NCBI GenBank assembly: GCA_963711725.1
Contig: CAVQFO010000050.1
Span: 1 to 19,371, forward strand
Length of the DNA: 19,371 bases
DNA from: CAVQFO01 sp963711725
GTDB lineage: Bacteria > Pseudomonadota > Gammaproteobacteria > Nitrococcales > Aquisalimonadaceae
Reading direction: 5' to 3'
A program made the position numbers and the translations under genes. Positions 12,177 to 19,371 of this stretch are shown piece after piece; positions within the stretch are counted from its first letter, which is position 1, and each line of letters begins with the position of its first letter. The notes under the pieces are model-generated. The model was not told the origin of the DNA and searched no databases. It saw only the letters and a program-made list of their open reading frames with translations.

Positions 12177-15170
12177 TCAATGTGGGCTGCGCAGGATAAT
12201 CAACCGGCCGCCGTCCTGATTGCCCGGGTCGAAGGGGACCTCCACGCCGTCCACGGCGACGGTTTCGCCGTCGGCCCGCTGCAGCCGGTCCGGGTTTCCA
12301 TTGCCGCTCAGGAGCTGGTCAATCTCCATGCCGACCAGTTCGGCGGCCGGGTAGCCGGTCAGGTCGCCGGCCAGGGCGTTGAACGCGGATACGCGGCCGT
12401 TGCCGTCCACCACCAGCGCTGCTTCTTCGATCGTATCCAGCAGCAGGTCTCGGGCGGCGGAGGCGGCCGCGAGTTCCTCGGCCAGACGCTTGCGTTCGCT
12501 GATGTCCTGAATCTGTGTCACCAGGTAGGCGGGTTCGCCGGTGAGATCCGGAACCACGGAGGCGCTGATTGATGCCCAAACGACACTGCCGTCCTTGCGG
12601 AGATAGCGCTTTTCCAGCCCCGCTCCGGCCCGCTTTCCTTGGGCGAGCAGGCCGCGCAGCGCCCCGCTGCTGGGGTCGCGGTCGTCCGGGTGGGTCAGCT
12701 CCGGGGGCGCCTTGCCGATGATCTCCTCGGGGCTGTAGCCCAGGAAATCGCAAAGGGCCTGATTGACCGCCATGATTCGGTACTCGCTCAGGGAGGTCAT
12801 GGCCATGCCCACGGCGGAGTCGTCGAAGGCGCTGCGGAAACGGGCCTCGATGTCGCGCTTCTCGGTGACGTCGGAAAACACCACCACGGCGCCGGTGACC
12901 CGCCCGCCCTCCACGATGGGCGAGCTGGTGTATTCCGCGGCGAACAGAGTCCCGTCGCGCCGAGTCAGGACGTCGCCGGATTCCTGGCGGGGCAGGCGTT
13001 CGTCCATGCTGGCCAGCATGGACCAGTCCGCGGCGTGGATGGGTTGCTGGTCGGGGCCGTAGGGCTGCAGGCGTTCCAGCACGTCGCTGCCCAGGAGGTC
13101 CGACGGGCTGTAGCCCAGAATCGAGGCCGCGGCCGCGTTCGCGAAAACGATGCGGCCGTGGTTGTCCAGCCCCAGAATCCCTTCGGCCGCGGTATTGAGG
13201 ATGATGTCGCGCTGGTGCCCCAGCTGTTCGAGCGCTTCCTCGGCGCGCTTGCGATCGGAGATGTCCTGAATCTGGGAGATGATTTCCTTGGGGTCGCCCT
13301 GGCGGTCGCGGATCATGGTGGCGTTGCTGAGAACCCAGACCACCTGGCCGTTCTTGTGCAGATACCGCTTTTCCACCTGATAGTGTTCGGTTTCCCCCGC
13401 CAGCATTCGCTCGATGTAGCCGGGCGTGATGTGCTGATCCGCGGGGTGGGTGAGCTGATGGAAGGTCATGTCGCGCAGTTCCGCCGCCGTGTAGCCCACC
13501 ATCTCGCAGAAGGCATGATTCACGCGGTGGCAGCGGCCGCTGTAGGGATCGAATAGCACCATGCCTACGCCGGCCTCGTCGAACACGCTTCGGAACAGCG
13601 CTTCGCTTTCCTTCAGTGCGCCCTCGGCGCGCTTGCGCTCGGTCACGTCGCGGGTGACCGAGATGACCTGCTCCGGTTCGCCGGTTCGCGGATTCGTAAG
13701 GACGCGCTGGGTGCTCTCCACCCAGATGTGCACCCCGTCCTTGCGCCGCACTTTGTAGGTTCCGCGGTAGACCCCGGGGTGGCGCAGGGCGTAGGCGTGG
13801 CCCATTTTGATCCGAGGCAGATGTGCCGGGAAGAACAGGTCGTAGGCGGACAGGCGGATCATTTCCTCCGGCTCGTAGCCCAGCAGGGTGCGGCTGGCGG
13901 GAGAGGCGTAAAGCGTGCTGCCGTCCGGGGCATGGCGGGTGATGAGGTCGGTGGCGTTTTCGGCCAGCAGCCGGTAACGCGCTTCGCTTTCGGCCAGTTG
14001 TCCCAGTGCCTGGTCTCGTTCTTGGATGCGTTCGGCCAAAGAACGGTTGGCCTCGGAAATTTCCCTTGTGCGCCGCTCGACTTCGTCCTGGATGGCCTGG
14101 TTGCGCCCCAGCAGATTGCGCAGATAGAGGTAGAGCAAGGCAGTGAGCGCCAGCCCGAACAGCAGTGCCAAGCCGCTGCCCCAGTGGGCGGTGGTGGGAA
14201 AGATGCCCTCGGCCGGGGTGAACGTCACCCGCCAGGTCCGCCCCGCGACGTGCAGATCCCGGGTGTAGCTGGCCTCGGCAGCGCGGGGCGCGGCATCGTG
14301 CTGCCGAGCGGGGTCGCGGTAAAGCGGGGTGGGATGATCGGGATCGGTGACGTCGTCCAGCCACAAGGTCAGCAGATGGCGCAGGCCGACATCGGCGCCG
14401 GGGGCGTTCATGAAACTCACCACGTCGGGCAGCCGGAAGCCGATCGCGGTCATTCCCATCGGTCGTCTTGGGGGGGGGTTGGCGCCGCCGCCGCTTTCCC
14501 GATAGATCGGGAGTACCGCGATCAGCCCGTAGGGCGATTGGCCCGGCCGGTGCCCAAGCAGCTTGATCTTGCCGGTGGCGGCGGGCTTCCCGGTCTTGAG
14601 TGCGCGCTCGATGGCCTGGCCGCGCTCGTCGGCGTGCTCGCCCAGGCGGGGCGTGAAGCCCATGGCAATACGACGGTTCTCCGACGGCTCGGTCATGGTG
14701 GCTACAAGGTAGTGGTCTTGTTTGGCGGCGGGTATCGGCTTGCCCTGATCGTCCAGCTGGAAGAGGTGGAAGTCGGTGTGCCCGGCGGCTTTCATGGACT
14801 CCACGAAACGTCTGCGCTCCTTCTCCGGTACGTATCGCATCCATGTCACGAACTCCACGCCGCGATGGGTGTGAAGGATCGGTTGGACGTAATTGTGAAA
14901 TTCGGTGGAGGTGACCGCTTGGGAGTTGCGGCGGAAGGAACCGACGTAGGAGAGGATATCCAGGCTGGACTGAATCCCCGTTCGGAAGGTGGTCACGGCC
15001 TCGCCCGCCGCGTGCCGGAAGGCGTAATCCCAGCGTTGATTCTCGGACCGATAGGCCAGGGCGGCCACGGCCACGGTGATCAATATGCCGGCGACTGCGG
15101 CCAGCAGGGGTGCCAGCCGGTATCCCCGCAGCCCTCGCGGGCCGGTGCGCCGGTTATTCTCGCTGTCCAT
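12177..15170 (-). CDS. Membrane sensor: CHASE domain plus five PAS domains, no output domain
   Basis: A 997-residue protein. Transmembrane segment 1 is at ~20-40, followed by a periplasmic CHASE-type ligand-binding domain (~45-325, with EFVTWMRYVPEKER and AAGHTDFHLF). Transmembrane segment 2 is ~332-353, and a short coiled coil is ~357-395. Five PAS domains follow: ~396-515, 520-643, 650-773, 778-895 and 903-997. The first four end in the usual DVTERK/DISERK signature. PAS5 ends at its last strand (RLIILRSPH) and the gene stops, with no GGDEF, EAL, histidine kinase or methyl-accepting domain. Only ~140 bases separate it from the next gene, so no output is lost into another frame. It may act by pairing with another protein, or be a truncated cyclase/kinase. 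PAS2 and PAS4 (HPAD/HPDD, KRYL-K-G) are alike, suggesting duplication. Confidence 0.92.
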   Translation of the reverse strand: MDSENNRRTGPRGLRGYRLAPLLAAVAGILITVAVAALAYRSENQRWDYAFRHAAGEAVTTFRTGIQSSLDILSYVGSFRRNSQAVTSTEFHNYVQPILHTHRGVEFVTWMRYVPEKERRRFVESMKAAGHTDFHLFQLDDQGKPIPAAKQDHYLVATMTEPSENRRIAMGFTPRLGEHADERGQAIERALKTGKPAATGKIKLLGHRPGQSPYGLIAVLPIYRESGGGANPPPRRPMGMTAIGFRLPDVVSFMNAPGADVGLRHLLTLWLDDVTDPDHPTPLYRDPARQHDAAPRAAEASYTRDLHVAGRTWRVTFTPAEGIFPTTAHWGSGLALLFGLALTALLYLYLRNLLGRNQAIQDEVERRTREISEANRSLAERIQERDQALGQLAESEARYRLLAENATDLITRHAPDGSTLYASPASRTLLGYEPEEMIRLSAYDLFFPAHLPRIKMGHAYALRHPGVYRGTYKVRRKDGVHIWVESTQRVLTNPRTGEPEQVISVTRDVTERKRAEGALKESEALFRSVFDEAGVGMVLFDPYSGRCHRVNHAFCEMVGYTAAELRDMTFHQLTHPADQHITPGYIERMLAGETEHYQVEKRYLHKNGQVVWVLSNATMIRDRQGDPKEIISQIQDISDRKRAEEALEQLGHQRDIILNTAAEGILGLDNHGRIVFANAAAASILGYSPSDLLGSDVLERLQPYGPDQQPIHAADWSMLASMDERLPRQESGDVLTRRDGTLFAAEYTSSPIVEGGRVTGAVVVFSDVTEKRDIEARFRSAFDDSAVGMAMTSLSEYRIMAVNQALCDFLGYSPEEIIGKAPPELTHPDDRDPSSGALRGLLAQGKRAGAGLEKRYLRKDGSVVWASISASVVPDLTGEPAYLVTQIQDISERKRLAEELAAASAARDLLLDTIEEAALVVDGNGRVSAFNALAGDLTGYPAAELVGMEIDQLLSGNGNPDRLQRADGETVAVDGVEVPFDPGNQDGGRLIILRSPH

Positions 15171-15268
15171 ATCGGTTCGGTCTCGGGCCCTTGGGATTAC
15201 GCGGAATGGCGCCGACGCCTCCGCCTTGGTCGAGCCTCTGATCCCTGTCCTTATTCTGCGGTCTAAGC

Positions 15269-15289
15269 GGGACCGTGGAAAGCGGTCCC
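15269..15289. other. Stem-loop between sensor and reductase genes
   Basis: GGGACCG (15269-15275) pairs perfectly with CGGTCCC (15283-15289) around a 7-base loop. It lies just past the 3' end of the reductase gene on the minus strand, but no T-tract follows on that strand, so it is at best a weak or Rho-assisted terminator. Confidence 0.4.
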
Positions 15290-15307
15290 AAGTGCTGTTT
15301 GTACTTT

Positions 15308-16350
15308 TTATGGTTCTTGCGACGCCGGTGGCTCGGAACGGCTCTGCCGCTTGAGCGTATCGGCGGCGAAATCGAAGGAATCGTAATACAGGTGTTCCGG
15401 ATTCAGGCCATGATGTTCGAAATCGCGCCGGGCGGATTCGATCATGGCCGGCGGCCCGCTCATGTAGATATCGAAGTCGCTGAGGTCGCTATGGTCCTGC
15501 AGGAGGATGTTGTGGACCAGGCCAATGTGGCCGCTCCAATTGTCCTCGGGTTGGGGGTCGGAGAGCACGGGCACGTAATGGAAGTCCGGGTGCTGTTCGG
15601 CCCAGCCGCGGGGCAGCGAGTCCAGATAGAGGTCCCGGGCGGAGAGCACGCCCCAGTAGAGGTGGATTGGGCGCTGGATGCCGAGCTCGAAGGCGTGCTC
15701 GATAATGCCTTTTAGCGGCGCGAATCCGGTTCCTCCCCCATCATCAGGATGGGCCGGGCCGAGTCCTCGCGGAGGAAGAAGTTGCCGTGGGGCCCTTCCA
15801 GGCGCAGCAGAGCCTTCTCGTGCATGTCGCGAAACACCTTGCTGGTGAATTCGCCGCCCGCCACGTGGCGGATGTGCAGCTCCAGCAGATCATCGTCGTG
15901 GGGGGCGTTGGCCAGGGAGAAGGCGCGGCGTCGGCCGTCGCGCAGCAGGATGTCGATGTACTGGCCGGCCAGGAACTGCAGGCGTTCGTTGCCCGGCAGC
16001 TTCAGATACAGCCGTTTGACGTCATGGCAGAGGTCTTCGATCTTGACCACGCGGCAGGGCAGCTTGCGGGGCTGGATTTCGTCCGCGCCGCGGACCTCGC
16101 GCACTTCGATAACCAGGTCCGAGCGGGGGCGGGCCTGGCAGAACAGCGCCTGGCCCACTGCCGCTTCCTTTTCGTCCAGGGCCTCGGGCAGCTGATCGCC
16201 CGGATAGTCGATTTCGCCCTCGACCACCTTGCCCATGCAGGTTGCGCAGGTACCGCCCCGGCAGCTGTAGGGGATCAACAGGCCCTGGCGCAGGGCGGCG
16301 TCCAGCACGGATTCACCGTCTTCCACCTGGAATGCGTGTCCACTGAGCAA
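15308..16350 (-). pseudogene. Ferredoxin-fused NAD(P)H:flavin-type reductase (CDP-6-deoxy-delta-3,4-glucoseen reductase-like), frameshifted
   Basis: The N-terminal plant-type 2Fe-2S ferredoxin domain has Cys30, Cys35, Cys38 and Cys71 (CRGGTCATC ... FCQARP). It is followed by a ferredoxin-NADP reductase module with R142-A-F-S for flavin binding. The frame breaks at 15735-15739: the minus strand reads MMGEEPDSRR then stop, whereas adding one G to the G-run restores MMGGGTGFAPLKGII, the NAD-binding motif. The second half (15308-15649) is intact, with YMSGPPAMIESA. The corrected length is about 347 residues, normal for this family. The only start is a TTG at 16350; no ATG/RBS exists upstream and the natural first few residues appear replaced at the junction with the AT-rich tail. 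Likely substrates are flavins or electron acceptors for an oxygenase. The one-base deletion may be a sequencing error. Confidence 0.85.
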
Positions 16351-16410
16351 TACGGGCCTTGTTCTGGCGTACCTCGTTCGGTTGTTCTGCTGTAATCGGG
16401 TAAGCGGTAT
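16350..16410. other. Composition and taxonomic junction
   Basis: Minus-strand reductase coding sequence is readable up to ~16350-16371. Plus-strand LamG-like coding sequence becomes readable from ~16396 (VSGIVGSGGLQTL, then the DGDSDY block). GC content drops visibly across this point and stays low to the window end. No inverted repeats, tRNA or target duplication were seen. This is either a contig chimera or an insertion boundary. Confidence 0.6.
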
Positions 16411-16609
16411 AGTCGGCAGCGGCGGGCTTCAGACCTTGATGGTGATAGTGATTATGCCAGTCTGCCAGCGTCAGCTTTTTCGACCGTAGACGATGCGATA
16501 ACTATAGCGTTTTGGAGCTATGGAAGAGATGAGTCTGGCACCAAGGCTTGCGTTATAGAAGGCCTAACCGATCTTAGCGGTTCCACGGCTAGTAAGATAG
16601 TGAATTTAT

Positions 16610-16912
16610 TTGCCGGTAAACAGCACAGATGTCCAATTTACACTTGGACCTACCAATAGTCTTCAGGTTGATCAAGATCCGTGTACACTGGACGGTGCAT
16701 GGCGACACTGGGCGGTGAGCAAGACTGTGAGCGAAGGTGTGCTCAGGATTTATGAAGACGGCGTGCTGGTTGGCACCGAATCTGGTAATACCAAGCCTAT
16801 AAGCGGTGTGAGTTATATTAATATAGGCGCATCTACTGCTCCTGACGTTTTTTATAACGGCATGATAGATGATTTTCGGATTTACGACAGGGCACTGGCG
16901 ATGCAGAGATAG
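16610..16912 (+). pseudogene. LamG A, second half (fragment)
   Basis: This open piece contains GAWRHWAVSKTV, then LRIYEDGVLVGTESGNTKPI, then FYNGMIDDFRIYDRAL. These are the closing strands of a LamG/jelly-roll domain: the W-H-W step, a short D-G ligand loop and the I-D-D-x-R-I-Y ending. The first half (DGDSDYASLPASAF, ITIAFWSYG) lies at about 16440-16610 in another frame. A frameshift at ~16893 turns the end into AMQR-stop instead of GDAEIEAFAE. Confidence 0.7.
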
Positions 16913-17216
16913 AGGCATTTGCGGAGCCCACAATTACTATTTCAGGTTCGGTTGGCAGTCTGAGCGGCGTGACGATGAACGGTCTGCCCGGCAATCCGGT
17001 TACCAGCGGCGGCGGCGTATACAGTGCTACGGTAGAGTTCCGGCTGGAACGGCACGGTTACACCTTCCAAAAACCGGTTATACTTTCAATCCAACTGAGA
17101 GGGTGTATAGCAACGTGACTTTCATCTGAGAGTAATCAGGATTATACTCCGATCATCGATGCGATAGTTGATATCAATCTGCTAGGGTGGTGGAAATTCG
17201 ATGAAGGCAGCGGTAC
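16893..17216 (+). pseudogene. Ig-like linker domain (fragmented)
   Basis: Across three frames one reads ITISGSVGSLSGVTMNGLPG, NPVTSGGGVYSATVEF, then NGTVTPSK, TGYTFNPTERVYSNVT and SNQDYTP. This beta-sandwich linker, with GVTMNGLPG and GYTF-P-R-YSNVT, is a recurring element of large bacterial surface and secreted proteins. It ends by running into the opening of LamG B (GWWKFDEGSGTA). Three shifts occur within ~100 bases. Confidence 0.6.
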
Positions 17217-17219
17217 TGC

Positions 17220-17813
17220 ATGACAGATTCTTCCGGTTACGGACATCACGGTACTATAAGCAGTGCAAGTTGGGTAGATGGTGTTGACGGCAATGCATTG
17301 AGCTTTAACGGCACCAGTGATTATGTTGATATGGATCCGGCTGCTTTGGATATGATAACGACTCAGGTAACTTTTGCTTTCTGGCAATATGGAGGCGAGA
17401 CTTGCGACAACGGTGTTCATCATTATCTGCTCGGTACTCTATCCAACGGCGGCTCTGTTACCAACATGTATAGGGTATTATATGTAACCTCCGGCGATGC
17501 AGTTCAATGGGTGGCTGGTTCGGAAAACATTGCTTTGGCTCCAACTTCGGAATCGGAATACAAAGGTCAGTGGAACCACTGGACCATGACCAAGGATACG
17601 GTTTCTGCTGAAATGAAGATTTATCTCAATGGTGCACTGTTTCACAGTGGTGTGGATAAAGACAACACGCTAACGGCGGTGGAGGAATTTAAGCTGGGCT
17701 GTAGTGGCGATGGGGCAAACTTTTATGACGGGGCTATAGATGATCTGCGTGTTTACAATAAAGTTCTCAGTGTAGCTGAGGTTCAGGATTTGGCAGGCGT
17801 AAGTATTCTTTAA
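17220..17813 (+). pseudogene. LamG B (nearly complete domain)
   Basis: A 197-residue open frame holds an almost full LamG domain: DSSGYGHHGTISSASWVDG, NALSFNGTSDYVDMD, TFAFWQYG, GQWNHWTMTK, MKIYLNGALFHSG, then YDGAIDDLRVYNKVLS. Its opening strand (GWWKFDEGSG) is just upstream in another frame (~17181-17216). The domain ends EVQDLAGVSIL-stop, and LamG C begins two bases later in a new frame, so the stop is probably a frameshift artefact. Confidence 0.75.
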
Positions 17814-17814
17814 G

Positions 17815-18444
17815 GGTTTTTGGAGTTTCGATGACGGCAGTCCTAACGACGTTTCGGGAAATGAGCGACACGGGATACTGATGGGCGATGCGGAGATAGT
17901 CTATGACGAACAGCCAGGCAATGTTCTTCATCTCGATGGCGATGGTGACTATATGGATATTGGTAATGGTGAGTGGACCAATCCAGGTGATGAGTTTACA
18001 GTAACGGCATGGGTAAAGGTTGATAATTTTGACACTGCTTATCAGACAGTTCTAGCCAAGGGTGATCAGGCATACAGGCTCAGCAGATACGGCGATACGA
18101 GTGACAGCATGAGCATCTATATGAATTCCGATTCGAGCACTTATCATCATTGTGATGGCGAAACAAACGTAAATGACGGCCAGTGGCACTATCTGGCAGC
18201 GACATACGATGGTCAGGATTTGAAGTTGTATATTGATGGCGTTGTTGAGCCTGAAACTGCGACGTTTAGCGGTTTGAACAACAATACTGATCCGCTGTGG
18301 GTAGGTGGCAACAGCCAATGGTCGCTACTGGGAAGGGTTAATAGACGATGTTCGTTTTTACCCGGAAGTGTTGACGGCAACAGCGATAGAGACACTAGCT
18401 GGTGTGGAATATTGTTTCTGCGAGGAAGCAGATTTCAATTGTGA
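17815..18444 (+). pseudogene. LamG C (fragment)
   Basis: The frame from 17815 reads GFWSFDDGSPNDVSGNERHG, LHLDGDGDYMDIGNGEW, FTVTAWVKVDNFDTAYQTVL, GQWHYLAATYDGQDLKLYID and PLWVGGNSQW. These are the LamG strands in order, up to the penultimate one. A shift near 18315 moves the last strand (RYWEGLIDDVRFYPEVL) to the frame of the next fragment, so the residues after about 18320 in this frame are not genuine. Confidence 0.75.
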
Positions 18445-18589
18445 CTGCGTATTAGATTTTAGAGATTTAATAGAGATGTCAAATCGGTGGTTGTTGAACG
18501 ATTATGCGGTTGATGCTTGTGAGCCGGACGACGAACCATCTTCAGGTACATTATACGTTCAGTACAAATTCAGGGGATATAGTTTATGA
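18305..18589 (+). pseudogene. End of LamG C plus dockerin-like calcium loop (fragment)
   Basis: The fragment begins with GRYWEGLIDDVRFYPEVL, the last LamG strand, then a Cys-rich spacer. At 18431-18496 follows DFNCDCVLDFRD with trailing SNRWLL. Asp/Asn at loop positions 1, 3, 5, 9 and 12 match the calcium-binding F-hand of type I dockerins, followed by a helix ending W-L-L. Only one loop is present, whereas cellulosomal dockerins have two. A frameshift at ~18550 ends the fragment. Confidence 0.7.
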
Positions 18590-19238
18590 TTCGTCGGGCT
18601 ATCAAAGAGATGGAGCGATAGAAGCGATCGGCGATGCCAACGCAGTTTGGGACAGCAATGGCCATATCGGTAGCTGTGTAGCGTTTGACGGCAACAGCAG
18701 TATATCACTGCCAGAGGAAATTTTCGGCGATATCTCCGATGCTATTACAGTTTCGATGTGGATAAATATCGATTCTGAAGTTATTAGTTCGGCGAAATTC
18801 AAGGCTGGCCCAAGCGACCCGAACCTTTGGGACAAAGTGAGTTGGAATCCCGGTTATGTATACGAATCTAATGATGTCTGGATGCACTATGGGTTTGTTA
18901 AAGAGGCCGGCAGCGGGATTATGCGGATATATCATGACGGTCTTCTGGTGGCCCAAAGCCAAGGCAACACAAAGGCCATCAACGGTGCCAATGCAGGAGA
19001 ATCTTATATGGGCGCAGGTAACGGCAGCAGCGGTGAGCCTTTCATCGGGCGGATAGACGATTTTGAGATTTATGATTATGCAATGTCACAGTCAGAAATA
19101 TTATACCTTGCAAAGGGGCAAAGCAGTCGTGTAACCCAGCCTATTAAGCCAGTCTTTACGCCAGTGGATCCGTATGATGATGGTGTAATAAACTTGCGAG
19201 ATTTTTCGATGATCGCCAATAAATGGCTGCTGGATTAG
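18504..19238 (+). pseudogene. LamG D plus C-terminal dockerin-like loop (fragment)
   Basis: After the shift at ~18550 this frame reads HYTFSTNSGDIVYDSSGY, CVAFDGNSSISLPEE, ITVSMWINID, WMHYGFVKEAGSGIMRIYHD and FIGRIDDFEIYDYAMS, a full LamG domain. The last 23 residues (19167-19235) form a second calcium loop, DPYDDGVINLRD, then ANKWLLD and the stop. This is the longest unbroken piece of the tail (244 residues), and its stop looks like the true C-terminus because a new gene follows 68 bases later. Confidence 0.75.
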
Positions 19239-19306
19239 GTGTCGCTTTAAAAAAGCTGATAATCGATTTTGATATTGTTGCAAAAAAAGTTTTACGGAAG
19301 AGGTGT

Positions 19307-19371
19307 ATGCATACCAAAAGGCTAATTCCGGTGGTGATGCTGATGATTTTGGTCACTTTAACTATGACTAC
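19307..19371 (+). CDS. Start of an exported protein, cut by the window end
   Basis: ATG at 19307 is preceded by a GGAAGAGG ribosome binding site. The 21 readable codons give MHTKRLIPVVMLMILVTLTM, a basic start followed by a hydrophobic core, hence a signal peptide or membrane anchor. The rest of the gene lies outside the window. It follows the LamG/dockerin gene on the same strand and shares its AT-rich composition. Confidence 0.6.
   Translation, partial: MHTKRLIPVVMLMILVTLTMT

Larger units (their letters stand above)
16396..19238 (+). pseudogene. Multi-domain LamG/dockerin-like secreted protein, broken by about ten frameshifts
   Basis: Joining the frames gives one long protein of this order: LamG A (~16396-16915), an Ig-like linker (~16915-17150), LamG B (~17175-17812), LamG C (~17815-18395), a dockerin-like calcium loop (18431-18496), LamG D (~18520-19100), and a second calcium loop (19167-19235) ending in the natural stop. 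LamG (concanavalin A-like jelly roll) domains bind carbohydrates or act as accessory domains in large exported proteins. The D-x-N-x-D / W-L-L endings recall Planctomycete secreted proteins. Frames shift near 16435, 16610, 16893, 17030, 17075, 17125, 17217, 17815, 18315 and 18550. The protein logic continues across each shift, which points to base-call indels or very recent decay rather than ancient decay. The start lies upstream of the junction and is missing. Confidence 0.75.

Noticed and set aside
13728..15266. A 512-codon open frame on the plus strand opposite the CHASE/PAS gene, and others such as 12639-13556 and 11281-12093
   Set aside because: They mirror real minus-strand genes in GC-rich DNA, show Gly/Val/Ala/Gln-rich composition and no recognisable domain.
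15269..15289. Strong intrinsic terminator after the reductase
   Set aside because: The stem is perfect but no T-tract follows on the minus strand, so it is listed only as a stem-loop.
1..19371. CRISPR arrays, tRNA or rRNA genes, phage or plasmid replication genes
   Set aside because: No regularly spaced repeats, cloverleaf-like sequence or rRNA-like sequence, and no replication or phage structural proteins were seen on either strand.

Overview
The first ~16.35 kb look like a gammaproteobacterial chromosome segment. The evidence is high GC with strong third-position GC bias, an MlaA lipoprotein, a VpsR-like sigma-54-type activator, a CHASE/multi-PAS sensor, a worn IS3-type remnant and a palindromic repeat of a kind I associate with gammaproteobacterial genomes. 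The last ~3 kb (about 16.4-19.37 kb) are different. They are visibly AT-richer, broken by many single-base frameshifts, and encode LamG modules with single dockerin-like calcium loops ending in a W-L motif, a style I associate with Planctomycetes (Phycisphaerae/Sedimentisphaerales-like). The change is abrupt at ~16.35-16.41 kb and cuts off the start of a gammaproteobacterial gene, so a chimeric contig end is at least as likely as horizontal transfer.

Layout. 0.18-1.94 kb: three small minus-strand enzymes or folds (SnoaL/NTF2-like, GFA-type zinc protein, cupin) with a small palindromic interspersed repeat between the last two. 2.25-8.01 kb: the most interesting block. A plus-strand outer-membrane beta-barrel gene (signal peptide and barrel in different frames) faces a minus-strand operon. 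In transcription order the operon encodes a 373-residue glycine-rich exported protein, a 117-residue exported protein, a C39-type cysteine protease without any ABC transporter, and a 166-residue exported protein. Upstream, also on the minus strand, lies a VpsR-like AAA+ activator. Three of the exported proteins carry a V-x-Q-N motif resembling curlin repeats, and two share a ~40-residue C-terminal module. An excellent sigma-54 promoter precedes the glycine-rich gene, and a perfect hairpin followed by a T-tract sits just after it. The set (exported amyloid-like subunits, C39 protease, outer-membrane barrel) parallels the Pseudomonas Fap functional-amyloid system. I propose a Fap-like/curlin-like surface-fibre system with an unusual PGRS-like major subunit.

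8.5-8.7 kb: remnant of an IS3-family transposase. 8.96-12.03 kb: minus-strand VOC protein, MlaA, alpha/beta hydrolase and a HAD phosphatase. 12.18-15.17 kb: a CHASE plus five-PAS membrane sensor that ends without any output domain. 15.31-16.35 kb: a ferredoxin/flavin reductase broken by a one-base deletion in a G-run and lacking its natural start. 16.4-19.24 kb: the LamG/dockerin pseudogene-like tail. 19.31 kb to the edge: the first codons of another exported protein.

All domain calls come from reading translations by eye. No database search was run.
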